64,000 bases of DNA from Granulicatella sp041433555 (GCF_041433555.1 NZ_JAPWBR010000003.1:51006-115005); one strand, 5' to 3'. Numbered from the stretch's first letter, positions 26,357-35,724 are shown. Numbers and translations are program-made. The notes: generated by a model from the letters alone, not told the origin.

Positions 26357-26385
26357 GCTAAATCTTTTCATTGGAGGTATTTTTT

Positions 26386-26463
26386 ATGAAAAACGTTCGG
26401 TTTTTACATTTCTATGCGTTCGTTTCACCTGTTTCGGAAGCGTCATTTTCATTGAAAACATGA
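26386..26463 (+). CDS. Possible 25-residue peptide, antisense to the ftsK 3' end
   Basis: An ATG with ATTGGAGG seven bases upstream opens 25 codons (MKNVRFLHFYAFVSPVSEAS, then five more) and ends at TGA inside the ftsK coding region on the other strand. The ribosome binding site is as strong as those of real genes, but it is also the mirror image of the bmp lipoprotein site at 26302-26310. I see no plus-strand promoter with confidence. It may be a chance frame. Confidence 0.22.
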   Translation: MKNVRFLHFYAFVSPVSEASFSLKT

Positions 26464-28868
26464 ACATTCACTTTTCTTCCTTTACTTCCATCTGCAGGTC
26501 CAACATAACCACGCGCTTCTAAATCATCAATCATACGAGCTGCGCGGTTAAATCCGATACGGAATCTTCTTTGTAAATAAGAGGTACTAATCGTTTCTTG
26601 TTCTTTTAATAGTTCGATGACTTCGTAGAATAATTCGTCTTCTGGTTCACTTCCACCAGCAGAAGCGGTATTTTCTGAAGGCATCATCGCTTCATCATAC
26701 TCTACTTCTTGTTGATTCTTGACGAAATCAACGATACGTTCGACTTCTTCGTCCGTTAGGAATGCTCCTTGTACACGAATTGGTTTATTTTCACCCATTG
26801 GCATATAAAGCATATCCCCACGCCCTAGAAGTTTCTCAGCACCATTGGCATCGATAATCGTACGAGAGTCTGTACCACTGGATACCGCAAAGGCGATACG
26901 AGAAGGAACGTTGGCTTTAATAATCCCTGTAATAACGTCAACAGATGGACGTTGTGTTGCAAGAATCATATGAATTCCGGCAGCACGAGCCATTTGCGCA
27001 AGACGGATAATCGCATCTTCCACTTCATTACTTGCAACCATCATTAAGTCCGCAAGTTCGTCTACGATTACGACGATATAAGGAAGTGTCGGGTTATTTT
27101 CGCCAGTTTCACGGTTATATTGTTCGACATGAGCGTTATATCCATCGATATTACGCATTCCCATTGAAGCGAATAATTCGTAACGTTTTTCCATCTCAGC
27201 TACAACCTTTTGTAAGGCTTGAGCGGCTTTACGAGGGTTCGTTACAACCGGAGTTAATAGATGAGGAATGCCATTATACACATTCAACTCCACCATCTTC
27301 GGATCAATCATCATTAATTTCACTTCATGTGGTTTTGTCTTCATTAAAATACTTGTAATAATGCCGTTAATACATACCGATTTACCAGAACCAGTTGAAC
27401 CGGCAATTAACATATGCGGCATTTTTGTAATATCGCAAAGACGAACATTACCAGAGATATCTCTTCCTAATGGTACGTCTAATGGTTTTGGTGATTGAAT
27501 TGCTGATTGGATCACATCGCTAAAGGAAACAAAACTTGTTTGGCTATTTGGAACTTCAATCCCTACATAAGGCTTCCCTGGAATTGGAGCTTCAATACGA
27601 ATATCTTTAGCAGCAAGTGCAAGCGCGATATCATCACTCAAGTTAACAATCTTACTTACCTTTACACCAATCGCTGGTTGAATTTCGTATTTTGTAACGG
27701 CTGGCCCTAGCATTGGGTTAGGCATTACTTTAGCATCTACCCCGAAACTTGCAAAGGTACGCTCTAAAATACGCATATTGCGTTCTACAATCGTACGTTC
27801 ATTCGATTGATCCGATTGTTGTACAGGATTTAATAAAGTCACTGGTGGCAACTGATAATCTTCATCATTTTGTTCACCACTCATTGAAAGTTCCCCGATG
27901 TCTTCACCATCATCCTCAAACTCAGGCTCTTCTGGCTTTTGAACTGAAACAGGAGCTACTGGTTGCGGAGGAATCACTGGCGCTACTGGTTGAACAGGAG
28001 CTACTGGTTCCACTGGCGGAATCGGTTCAATAGGTTCTACCATTGGAGACGTTGCATATTCGTCCTCTGTTAATGTTTCATCTTCATATTCATCAAAGAA
28101 CACATCTTTCATTCGGTCTAATAACGAATGCGGTTTTCTTGGTTCTTTTGGCTTTTCAGGTGTTTCTGTTTGTACTGGAGCAGGAGCCGGTGCTACAGGT
28201 GTTGCCACAACTTTCTCCTCAGCGTCTTGTTCTTCTTCCAAACGGCGTGCTTCGCGTTCGGCTTTACGCTCAGCTAACTTTTCAGAAGCATTCGCTGTTT
28301 GAGTACGTACAAAATCCATCACGTCACTTAAATGCACGTTGAAGATTAAGAGTCCGCTACATACTAATAATAAGAAGACGATTAAATACGTTCCCCATTG
28401 TGAAACAAGGAAATACGTACATGAATAAAGAAGAGTTCCTAATACACCACCACCGAGTCGTTGAGAAACGGTATTAGACGTAAAGTCCACCATGAAACGA
28501 TTCATCATTTCTTGGAAAACAGGAGAACCTGAACTTGTAAAGCTACTATAAGTCATCACTGACACGAATAAGAGAAGTGCCACGCTTGATGAAATAGCTG
28601 CAGCAGTCCATCTCCACATAATCTTAGGCATGCGTCCACGAAATAACATACCGAATCCTGCAAGAACTCCGCACACCCCACCGAAGGCATATAAATCCCC
28701 GATAAAGAAACGAATCAGGTTTGCAAAGAATTTTCCTAAGAATCCTAATTGAAAAGTTGCTAATAAACTATAGACAATAATAAATACGGCTACAGCTTCA
28801 ATCGATAAAAACGGATTGGTATTCTTTGTATTTTTTCTTTGTGTTTTTTTCTTCGTTTGTTTAGCCAC
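26412..28868 (-). CDS. ftsK: DNA translocase FtsK/SpoIIIE
   Basis: This 818-residue septal DNA pump has four N-terminal membrane segments (about residues 20-175). A Pro/Val/Glu-rich linker with PVEPVAPVQPVAPV-type repeats follows (about 210-320). The motor has Walker A IAGSTGSGKSVCINGI and Walker B IVVIVDELADLMM. A C-terminal winged-helix gamma domain (LQRRFRIGFNRAARMIDDLEARG) reads polar DNA motifs. It moves chromosome ends out of the closing septum and aids dimer resolution. Its start overlaps the DUF1033 gene by eight bases. Confidence 0.96.
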   Translation of the reverse strand: MAKQTKKKTQRKNTKNTNPFLSIEAVAVFIIVYSLLATFQLGFLGKFFANLIRFFIGDLYAFGGVCGVLAGFGMLFRGRMPKIMWRWTAAAISSSVALLLFVSVMTYSSFTSSGSPVFQEMMNRFMVDFTSNTVSQRLGGGVLGTLLYSCTYFLVSQWGTYLIVFLLLVCSGLLIFNVHLSDVMDFVRTQTANASEKLAERKAEREARRLEEEQDAEEKVVATPVAPAPAPVQTETPEKPKEPRKPHSLLDRMKDVFFDEYEDETLTEDEYATSPMVEPIEPIPPVEPVAPVQPVAPVIPPQPVAPVSVQKPEEPEFEDDGEDIGELSMSGEQNDEDYQLPPVTLLNPVQQSDQSNERTIVERNMRILERTFASFGVDAKVMPNPMLGPAVTKYEIQPAIGVKVSKIVNLSDDIALALAAKDIRIEAPIPGKPYVGIEVPNSQTSFVSFSDVIQSAIQSPKPLDVPLGRDISGNVRLCDITKMPHMLIAGSTGSGKSVCINGIITSILMKTKPHEVKLMMIDPKMVELNVYNGIPHLLTPVVTNPRKAAQALQKVVAEMEKRYELFASMGMRNIDGYNAHVEQYNRETGENNPTLPYIVVIVDELADLMMVASNEVEDAIIRLAQMARAAGIHMILATQRPSVDVITGIIKANVPSRIAFAVSSGTDSRTIIDANGAEKLLGRGDMLYMPMGENKPIRVQGAFLTDEEVERIVDFVKNQQEVEYDEAMMPSENTASAGGSEPEDELFYEVIELLKEQETISTSYLQRRFRIGFNRAARMIDDLEARGYVGPADGSKGRKVNVHVFNENDASETGETNA

Positions 28869-29175
28869 GTTCTTCTCCTTTCTCTTCTACTAATTGATTA
28901 TTTTCATCGACTAAAATCAGTCCATGGAAAATTTGAACATCACATTCACACGCCACACAATAATCTTGTTCTTTCTCATTCCAAAAGGCAATGGCGCTTG
29001 TTCCTTTTGATCGTTTTTCTGGATAGTTAGAAGCAAGTCTTGCTTCATGCTGTTGGAAACTATTTTTCGCTTCTTCTAAAGAAGAAAATTCTTCAGTCGA
29101 AACAATCATTTTTTCCCAGTCATCGAAAAACCACCACGGTTCATCTTGACCTGCTGTCTCAATTACTTTAAACAT
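28861..29175 (-). CDS. DUF1033 family protein
   Basis: This 104-residue soluble protein (MFKVIETAGQDEPWWFFDDWE at the start, with aromatic residues typical of DUF1033) is of unknown function. The family is small and common in Lactobacillales. The stop overlaps the ftsK start, so the two are co-transcribed. An extended -10 (TGGTATACT) lies just upstream, with no clear -35. No signal peptide or membrane segment is visible. Confidence 0.82.
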   Translation of the reverse strand: MFKVIETAGQDEPWWFFDDWEKMIVSTEEFSSLEEAKNSFQQHEARLASNYPEKRSKGTSAIAFWNEKEQDYCVACECDVQIFHGLILVDENNQLVEEKGEERG

Positions 29176-29273
29176 GTTTTCACCTCGTCTATTAGTATAC
29201 CAAATTTTGCGAAATCATGGTAATCTTGTTTCATAGAGATGACAAAATAATTCTACTTTTTGGAGGTCTTTCT

Positions 29274-29546
29274 ATGATTACAAGACAAATTCGTGTCTGG
29301 GGACGTGTTCAAGGTGTCGGATTCCGCTTTTTCACGCACCAACTCGCGATTCAATTAGATATTTGTGGCACTGTTCAAAATAAAATGGATGGCTCTGTAT
29401 TTGTGATTGCACAAGGCGAAGATAAAGCCGTCACTCGTTTTATCGAAAGAGTTAAAGCTTCCGTTTCCCCTTACGGACGTGTTGATCGCTATGAAGAAAG
29501 TGAAGTCCATGACGCACCTCTATACACAAAGTTTCAAATTATATAA
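29274..29546 (+). CDS. acyP: Acylphosphatase
   Basis: This 90-residue enzyme has the signature GRVQGVGFRFFTHQLA (catalytic Arg and phosphate loop) and GTVQNKMDGSVFVIAQG (catalytic Asn in VQNKMDG). It hydrolyses carboxyl-phosphate bonds such as acetyl phosphate. The frame runs back to 29217, but TGGAGG at 29261 sits eight bases before the ATG at 29274, which I chose. It is one of few plus-strand genes and precedes yidC. Confidence 0.95.
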   Translation: MITRQIRVWGRVQGVGFRFFTHQLAIQLDICGTVQNKMDGSVFVIAQGEDKAVTRFIERVKASVSPYGRVDRYEESEVHDAPLYTKFQII

Positions 29547-29552
29547 AGAACG

Positions 29553-29581
29553 TTGCTATTTCAACGAAACACGTGTACAAT
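29553..29581 (+). promoter_or_regulatory. Promoter of yidC
   Basis: TTGCTA, exactly 17 bases, then TACAAT, ending 33 bases before the yidC start at 29615. It lies directly after the acyP stop, so yidC can be transcribed on its own. Confidence 0.7.
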
Positions 29582-29614
29582 AAATCATGTTATTAAATGA
29601 AAAGGAAAGTGATT

Positions 29615-30544
29615 ATGAAACTAACTAAAAAAGCTCAACTGCTATTAGTTGCAACAGTTCTTCCCCTACTACTTGCGGGATGTACCGTTCAATTTAATGA
29701 AAATAAGGAACCTATTGGTTGGCTCTATAATTATTTAGTAGTCCCAACACAATGGTTATTAAACCAAATTGCTTCCGTATTTAACGGAAACTACGCGATT
29801 GCAATTGTGATCGTATCAATACTTGTTCGTGTCTTATTGATGCCAACACAATTCCATCAAATGAAAGCAATGCTTGTCCAACAAGAAAAAATGGCAGTAT
29901 TAAAACCATATATTGCTGAGATTACTGCTCGTGCAGAACAAGCAACCACTCCTGAAGAGAAACTTGCGATCCAACAAGAACAAATGGAGTTATACAAATT
30001 AAACAATGTCTCCTTAATGGGTGGTATCGGTTCAGGATGTTTACCAATCTTGATTACATTGCCAATCTGGAGTGGATTGTATAACGCGATTCTTTTATCA
30101 AACGAAATTTCAAGTAGTGATTTCATGGGAATCAACCTTGGAGCACAATTCTTACCAATTGCCCTTGCGACAATGGCGGCTTACTACGTTCAATCACTAG
30201 TCAGCCAAATGGGAATGGACGAAGAAACGAAAAAACAAAGTCGTTCAATGAACTACATTCTTCCAGTAATGATGTTCATGATGACTTTCCAATCACCAGC
30301 CGGGGTTGGTATTTACTTCTTCATCTCTGCCCTTATCCAAATTTTACAATCATGGATTCAAAATACTTATATTCGTCCAAAAATTAAAGCTCAAATCGAC
30401 GAAGAATTAAACCATGAAAACATTGTGTTACCACAACGTACAACACCACGTAAAACAGCTCAAAAAGCAACACAACAAGAAACGTTCGCACAACGTCAAA
30501 ACAAACCTGGTGGCCGTAACGCTGGTAAACAAAACCGCAAATAA
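29615..30544 (+). CDS. yidC: Membrane protein insertase YidC (lipoprotein form)
   Basis: A YidC/Oxa1 insertase with a lipoprotein signal (VATVLPLLLAGC). About five membrane segments follow, including AIVIVSILVRVLLMPTQFHQ with the conserved hydrophilic-groove Arg, a cytoplasmic coiled hairpin, and PILITLPIWSGLYNAI. The C-terminus is a basic tail (RKTAQKATQQ, then GGRNAGKQNRK) of the type that contacts ribosomes in YidC2-like proteins. An earlier in-frame ATG exists at 29597; the AAGGAAAG site favours 29615 (309 aa). Gram-positives often have two yidC genes; this one has the basic tail of YidC2. Confidence 0.94.
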   Translation: MKLTKKAQLLLVATVLPLLLAGCTVQFNENKEPIGWLYNYLVVPTQWLLNQIASVFNGNYAIAIVIVSILVRVLLMPTQFHQMKAMLVQQEKMAVLKPYIAEITARAEQATTPEEKLAIQQEQMELYKLNNVSLMGGIGSGCLPILITLPIWSGLYNAILLSNEISSSDFMGINLGAQFLPIALATMAAYYVQSLVSQMGMDEETKKQSRSMNYILPVMMFMMTFQSPAGVGIYFFISALIQILQSWIQNTYIRPKIKAQIDEELNHENIVLPQRTTPRKTAQKATQQETFAQRQNKPGGRNAGKQNRK

Positions 30545-30552
30545 TAACGCAA

Positions 30553-30581
30553 AATACCTTTGAGAATTTCTCAAAGGTATT
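30553..30581 (+). terminator. Terminator of yidC
   Basis: AATACCTTTGAGA and TCTCAAAGGTATT form a 13-base stem with a tiny loop, followed by seven T on the plus strand. Confidence 0.92.
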
Positions 30582-30594
30582 TTTTTGATGCAAT

Positions 30595-30686
30595 ATGTAT
30601 CATGCATGATACGTATCACGGATGATACATCTTAAATTTAAAAACTCTTTTTGTATCAATTTTGATACGTATCATTTTTGATACAA
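30595..30686. promoter_or_regulatory. Two double-dyad sites, four GTATCA-N4-TGATAC copies
   Basis: Four 16-base units GTATCA-N4-TGATAC lie at 30597-30612, 30613-30628, 30653-30668 and 30669-30684. They are paired head to tail into two 36-base near-palindromes (30595-30630 and 30651-30686) whose starts are 56 bases apart, with an AT-rich spacer. The N4 cores differ while all half-sites are identical. They sit between the yidC terminator and the ABC exporter terminator, where no promoter of either gene is expected. The binding factor is unknown. Confidence 0.75.
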
Positions 30687-30751
30687 CTGACTTTTTTCAA
30701 CGGAAGATGTAACAATTATGAACCGTAACAAAAATGTTACACGCGCAAAAA

Positions 30752-30781
30752 AAGACATAGCGAATCTCTTCGCTATGTCTT
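30752..30781 (-). terminator. Terminator of the ABC exporter operon
   Basis: Minus strand AAGACATAGCGAA pairs with TTCGCTATGTCTT and is followed by seven T. It closes the exporter transcript and faces the yidC terminator across the double-dyad region. Confidence 0.9.
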
Positions 30782-30792
30782 TCCTATTTGTT

Positions 30793-32520
30793 TTATTCTT
30801 GCATCATCCCTGCTTGGAGTTGATACATCTTATAATAGAGCCCTTCTTTTTCAAGAAGCTCTGTATGCATACCGCTTTCTACGATTTCTCCTTTATCGAG
30901 CACAAAGATTTGGTTAGCATCTTGAATCGTCGATAATCGGTGAGCAATCGCTAATGTCGTTCTTCCGTTTCTCATTTTCTTAAGAGACGTTTGAATGACT
31001 TCTTCGGTTTGCGAATCGATATTAGCAGTTGCTTCATCCAGAATCAAGATTTTCGGATTGGCCGCAATCGTTCTGGCAAAGGCGATTAATTGACGCTCGC
31101 CGCTAGAGAACGTTGAGCCCTTTTCAGAAACTTTATTGTCATATCCTTGTGGCAATTGCTCGATAAAATGATGCGCATCTACGAATTCGCTCGCTTGTTT
31201 CACTTCTTCATCTGTGATGTCTTGGTGCATACGAATATTGGAAGCCACTGTTCCATGGAACAAGAATGGATCTTGCAGCACGAGTCCGATTTTGTCGCGA
31301 AGGACTTCCTGTGAATAGTGTTGAATTGGAATATCATCGATCAAGATTTCTCCTTCTTTGAAATCATAGAATCGTAAGAAGAGATTCATGATAGACGACT
31401 TCCCTGACCCAGTCGAACCAACAAATGCGACAGTCTCTCCTGGATTCACCACAAAGTTAATATTCTTTAAGACATTCCGTTTTCCATCATAAGAGAAAGT
31501 GACATTCTTAAACTCAATCTTCCCGTTCTTAATCTCATTAACCTTTCCAAGTTGTTCAGGTTCGTAATCCGTATTATCGATGATTTCAAAGACACGAGTC
31601 GCAGCAATCATCGACGTTTGAATAATCGAGAAGTTTTGCGTCACATCGATTAATGGATTAAATAACTGATTTGAGAATTGAATAAAGGCGTACATCACCC
31701 CTGCTGTCACTCCAGCTACTTCCCAAGTAAGGCCAAAGTATAAAATAATGACCGCATAGGCAACAAGTTTCAACAGCGACATCGCTGGGCGAAGGAACAG
31801 ACTATTCACGTTAATCGAACGATTCGAGAATTGCACATGCTCTTCGTTAATTTGTTCGAATTCTTTTCTTAACCGTTCTTCTTGGTTAAATGCCTGAATC
31901 ATCTTCATCCCGTCAATACTCTCTGCTAGCTTTACGTTAATCTCGCTGAGCTTCTCACGCGTCTTACGAATCACGCTATGAGAGAGACGGTTATAGATTT
32001 TAACGGATGCAAACATCACTGGAATAAAGAGAACCATTAATATCGTAAGTCCAACATTCATGCTAAACATCGCAGCTAATGTCGCCACGACGATAAATAA
32101 GGTACTTAAAAACGTCGAGAAGATCGAGCTAAACATATCGCTCACAGCCTGTGTATCGTTGGTTAAGCGAGATACAATGGCTCCAGCTGGTGTTGTATCG
32201 AAATACGTCATATTGAGTTTTTGCATATTCGAAAAGGCCTCTTGACGCAAATCGCGAACAACACTATTGGAAACATAACTAAAGGCATAGGTCCCAATAT
32301 ACGTTAATAAAACGCGCAGTAAAAATAGTGAGTAGTACACAATAAGGATCCAGTATCCTTCATTCCATGCGCCCTTTTCAATATACGTATCAATATAATA
32401 ACGAGCCATCAACGGAATCACTGTTGCGGTAATACTCGATAAGAGGATAAATAAAATCGCAATCGTACTCGACTTCTTATAACGCCATAAGTAGGCAATG
32501 AGTCGATTAAAGGTCTTCAT
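30793..32520 (-). CDS. Heterodimeric ABC exporter subunit (catalytic Walker B)
   Basis: This 575-residue half-exporter has six membrane segments (residues about 20-300) followed by an ATPase domain. The domain has Walker A FVGSTGSGKSSIMN, variant signature FSSGERQLIAFA, Walker B ILILDEAT with the catalytic Glu, and AIAHRLSTI. The signature departs from LSGGQ, as in LmrD/BmrD-like partners of asymmetric multidrug exporters. The frame extends to 32598, but the ATG at 32520 (MKTFNRLIAYLWRYKKS) matches the family start and overlaps the partner gene by only 14 bases. Substrate unknown; drug or lipid export is inferred. Confidence 0.9.
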   Translation of the reverse strand: MKTFNRLIAYLWRYKKSSTIAILFILLSSITATVIPLMARYYIDTYIEKGAWNEGYWILIVYYSLFLLRVLLTYIGTYAFSYVSNSVVRDLRQEAFSNMQKLNMTYFDTTPAGAIVSRLTNDTQAVSDMFSSIFSTFLSTLFIVVATLAAMFSMNVGLTILMVLFIPVMFASVKIYNRLSHSVIRKTREKLSEINVKLAESIDGMKMIQAFNQEERLRKEFEQINEEHVQFSNRSINVNSLFLRPAMSLLKLVAYAVIILYFGLTWEVAGVTAGVMYAFIQFSNQLFNPLIDVTQNFSIIQTSMIAATRVFEIIDNTDYEPEQLGKVNEIKNGKIEFKNVTFSYDGKRNVLKNINFVVNPGETVAFVGSTGSGKSSIMNLFLRFYDFKEGEILIDDIPIQHYSQEVLRDKIGLVLQDPFLFHGTVASNIRMHQDITDEEVKQASEFVDAHHFIEQLPQGYDNKVSEKGSTFSSGERQLIAFARTIAANPKILILDEATANIDSQTEEVIQTSLKKMRNGRTTLAIAHRLSTIQDANQIFVLDKGEIVESGMHTELLEKEGLYYKMYQLQAGMMQE

Positions 32521-34273
32521 GTTCAACTGCACTTCCCCCTTCCTCAAGTGTCGCCTCAAGCTGTTGACGGTCGTATGTTTTAGCATACCACCCACCAAGC
32601 GCCATTAATTCTTCATGCGTTCCTTTTTCAACAATACGTCCATCTTGGAGCACGATAATAAGGTCCGCATGTACAATCGCTGATAGACGGTGCGCTGTAA
32701 TCATCGTTGTTTTGTCGCTGCGTTCACGTTTCAAGTTTTCTAAAATTAAATGCTCGGTCTTTGCATCAACAGCCGATAACGAATCATCGAGCATTAAAAT
32801 TTCAGGGTTCACAACCAGCGCGCGTGCCATCGATAGACGTTGTTTTTGACCGCCTGATAAAAGCACACCCTTCTCTCCGATTAATGTATCGAACCCTTCC
32901 GCCATCGCCATAATATCGTCATACAATCCACAAATTTTAGTCGCTTCTACAACAGCTTCGTCAGGAAGAGTTGGATTTCCAAAACGGATATTCTCTTTAA
33001 TCGACATCGCAAATAAAATCTGTTCTTGTGGCACATATCCCATAAGCGCACGCAAGTCTTTAATACGATAGTCTTGAATAGAACGTCCATTGATCAAAAT
33101 CTCTTCTTTTCCTGCATCATATTGACGAAGGAATAATTTTAAGAGCGTTGATTTCCCAGAACCTGTTGGGCCAACAATCCCCAGCGTTTGCCCTTGGTGA
33201 AGGCTAAATGCTACGTCTTCTAATGTTGGGACATCTTCGTATTGGAAGTTATGAATTGCCATAACCATCTCACGAGCTTCTGTAATTGGAAGGGCCTGTG
33301 GAGATTCTTCTACTTGGCTTGTTTCTTCCATTAATTTTTCAATACGACGATACGAAATACTAGCACGTTGACCGATATTCAGGAGCCAACCAATGGCTTG
33401 AAGCGGCCACACTAGCATATCTAAATACGTCATAAAGGTAATCATTTCCCCAACTGTAAATTCTCCGCGTTGGATTAAATATCCACCATATCCCAAACTG
33501 ATTAAGTAGCTGAGACCCACGAAAATCAAAACGATTGGATCGAATAGATTATTATATTTTGCAGCGTGATTATTCTTCTTCCATGCATCTTCGTTCGTTT
33601 TCCAAAACGACGCTGTTTCTTTTTCACCATAACCAAAAGATTTCGTCACTTTTATTCCAGAAACACTCTCGTTCACATGATTATTCAGTAAGGAGAAAGC
33701 TTCTTGTGATTCCTTATAGCTCTGATGCTCTGCACGAACGACGATATTCGTTGCAATCGCAAGTAGTGGCAATGGAATAATCGCAACGAGTGTCATTCGC
33801 CAATCCAGCATAAAGAACATCGTCGCTAGCGTCACTAACGCTGTAATCGAGGCATCAACAGCCGACATCACACCTCCGCCTGCAGTCATGACAATAGCAC
33901 TCACGTCATTGGTCGCATGCGCCATTAAGTCTCCAGAGCGATACTTTTGATAGAAGCTTGGAGACATGCTTGTAAAGTGTTCGTATAATTGATTTCTCAG
34001 TCTCTGGCCTAACGAGTTCGCAGTCCCGAAGATAAAGAGCCGCCATACAAAACGAAGCCCGTACATGGCTACTGCTGAAAGGAGCAATAACAGTAAGTTC
34101 CATAATAAAGACGACGTTGTTAGCGTCTTGAGGTCGATGGAATCGACAACTTCCCCAATCACTCTTGGCGGAATAAGATTGAATACACTGACTAGCGACA
34201 ATGCAATAATTCCAATCGTGTATCGTTTCCACTCTAATTTAAAAAACCATGATAATTTCTTTAATAAATACAT
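32507..34273 (-). CDS. Heterodimeric ABC exporter subunit (degenerate Walker B)
   Basis: This 588-residue half-exporter has six membrane segments, then an ATPase with Walker A GPTGSGKSTLLKLF, canonical signature LSGGQKQRLSMARAL and Walker B LMLDDSLSAVDA, where Asp replaces the catalytic Glu. Together with the partner's odd signature this yields one degenerate and one active ATP site. That is the pattern known for LmrCD, BmrCD and TM287/288. The genes overlap and must form one complex. Confidence 0.9.
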   Translation of the reverse strand: MYLLKKLSWFFKLEWKRYTIGIIALSLVSVFNLIPPRVIGEVVDSIDLKTLTTSSLLWNLLLLLLSAVAMYGLRFVWRLFIFGTANSLGQRLRNQLYEHFTSMSPSFYQKYRSGDLMAHATNDVSAIVMTAGGGVMSAVDASITALVTLATMFFMLDWRMTLVAIIPLPLLAIATNIVVRAEHQSYKESQEAFSLLNNHVNESVSGIKVTKSFGYGEKETASFWKTNEDAWKKNNHAAKYNNLFDPIVLIFVGLSYLISLGYGGYLIQRGEFTVGEMITFMTYLDMLVWPLQAIGWLLNIGQRASISYRRIEKLMEETSQVEESPQALPITEAREMVMAIHNFQYEDVPTLEDVAFSLHQGQTLGIVGPTGSGKSTLLKLFLRQYDAGKEEILINGRSIQDYRIKDLRALMGYVPQEQILFAMSIKENIRFGNPTLPDEAVVEATKICGLYDDIMAMAEGFDTLIGEKGVLLSGGQKQRLSMARALVVNPEILMLDDSLSAVDAKTEHLILENLKRERSDKTTMITAHRLSAIVHADLIIVLQDGRIVEKGTHEELMALGGWYAKTYDRQQLEATLEEGGSAVEHEDL

Positions 34274-34346
34274 TTCTCTCTCCTTTCACGCGTCAATCTA
34301 TTGTACTATAGTCGTCTTTCTATTTCATATGATACGTTCTAAAAAA

Positions 34347-34378
34347 GACAACCCTTCTCCAGATGGAAAAGGATTGCC
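34347..34378 (-). terminator. Terminator of the MFS transporter gene
   Basis: Minus strand GGCAATCCTTTTCCA pairs with TGGAGAAGGGTTGTC and is followed by six T. It separates the MFS gene from the ABC exporter operon. Confidence 0.88.
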
Positions 34379-34386
34379 TAAGGATT

Positions 34387-35724
34387 TTAATTTTTCTTTT
34401 GTGTTTGCGGATAAATCCATAAGAAGACAACTAATGCAATGACTGCTAGCGTTGTTACAAAAAGGATACTTGTTTGTCCTGCTGTTACTAAGTTCGAATC
34501 AAATGAGCTGAAAATACGCGCGATAATTGTTGTCGAAATCGCACCAGTGAACTGTTGTAAGGTATTCACGATACTATTTCCATCCGCTTGAATTTCTGGT
34601 TTCAACTGAGCTAACGAATACGTGACGTTACTTCCCATTACAAATCCAATCCCTGTCATAAAGATGACGTTGAGGGCTAATAAAGGATAAATCGTTAATC
34701 CTGGGAAGAAGAAGCTGATAGAAACTCCTCCAATCACCGCAAAGATTAACCCTGTTAAGATTGGTTTTAGTGGACCTGATTTATCATACCAGCGACCAGA
34801 TAACGCTGAAAGAATGGCTACCATCGCAGCCCCTGGGAACATAAAGAGCCCTGCCACTGTGGCTGTTTCGCCCCACGCTAGTTGAATGTAGTTTGGATAA
34901 ATAAAGGATAATCCAAGTACAATTCCTTGGAAAGCCAAGACGATATATAATGTTGCGTTGAACGTCGCAAACTGGAACGGTTTAAACGACAAGAGTGCAT
35001 TTTCTCGGTTAAAGTAGAAGAACGCTGCAAATGCCACGACCACTACTCCAAGATAGAGGACTGATAAATGTTCAATCGCCATCAATAAGCTTGCAAGTCC
35101 AATTCCTAATGTCACAAACGCCATCAAGTTGAATGGTTGTTTCTTCGGAGATTCTTCTGTTGGAATCGCCCAAAGTCCCATCACTAACGAGAATACTAAG
35201 AATGGAATCAATGCGAAGAAAATCGCACGCCATCCAAATGCGCTTGAGACAACCCCGCCAAATGTTGGTCCAATTGGTGGAGCTAGTGCTGTTGTCATTG
35301 CACCAATCCCAATGACAGTTCCATGTTGATGCAGCGGCACTTTAGATAATACGATATGGAACATTAACGGAAGTGCAATCCCGGTTCCAATCCCCTGCAT
35401 AAAGCGTCCGAGTAATAAAATTATTAAGCTTGGTGAAATACAGTCAATTAAGACCCCGCCGATAAATAAAAGGTTCGATGCCAAGAAGAGTTGGCGAATC
35501 GTGTAGTTTCGTGTTAAATAAGCCGTAATTGGCACGACAATCGCAATGGCTAGTAAGTATCCAGTTGTTACCCATTGAATCCCTGAAGAATCCGTATTGA
35601 ATTCTGTCATCAGTGTCGGGAAGGTAACGTTCATTGCGGTTTCAATCAACACGCCACAAAAGCTCATAATCGCCGTTGCGACTACTGCTGGAATGACATG
35701 TCCTATTTTTGTTTTGTTTCCCAT
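34387..35724 (-). CDS. MFS drug:H+ antiporter (DHA2 / EmrB-QacA type)
   Basis: This is a 445-residue polytopic membrane protein with 12 to 14 predicted spans. ETAMNVTFPTLMTEFNTDSSGIQWVTT is the typical DHA2 first-helix motif (D/E-x-x-x-x-N-V-A-x-P-T type). LLLGRFMQGIGTGIALPLMF is the loop 2-3 region, and GTVIGIGAMTTALAPPIGPTFGG is motif C of antiporters. The start at 35724 has GGAG six to nine bases upstream; a longer frame to 35757 has none. It lies beside the ABC exporter, but the terminator between them shows a separate transcript. Confidence 0.88.
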   Translation of the reverse strand: MGNKTKIGHVIPAVVATAIMSFCGVLIETAMNVTFPTLMTEFNTDSSGIQWVTTGYLLAIAIVVPITAYLTRNYTIRQLFLASNLLFIGGVLIDCISPSLIILLLGRFMQGIGTGIALPLMFHIVLSKVPLHQHGTVIGIGAMTTALAPPIGPTFGGVVSSAFGWRAIFFALIPFLVFSLVMGLWAIPTEESPKKQPFNLMAFVTLGIGLASLLMAIEHLSVLYLGVVVVAFAAFFYFNRENALLSFKPFQFATFNATLYIVLAFQGIVLGLSFIYPNYIQLAWGETATVAGLFMFPGAAMVAILSALSGRWYDKSGPLKPILTGLIFAVIGGVSISFFFPGLTIYPLLALNVIFMTGIGFVMGSNVTYSLAQLKPEIQADGNSIVNTLQQFTGAISTTIIARIFSSFDSNLVTAGQTSILFVTTLAVIALVVFLWIYPQTQKKN

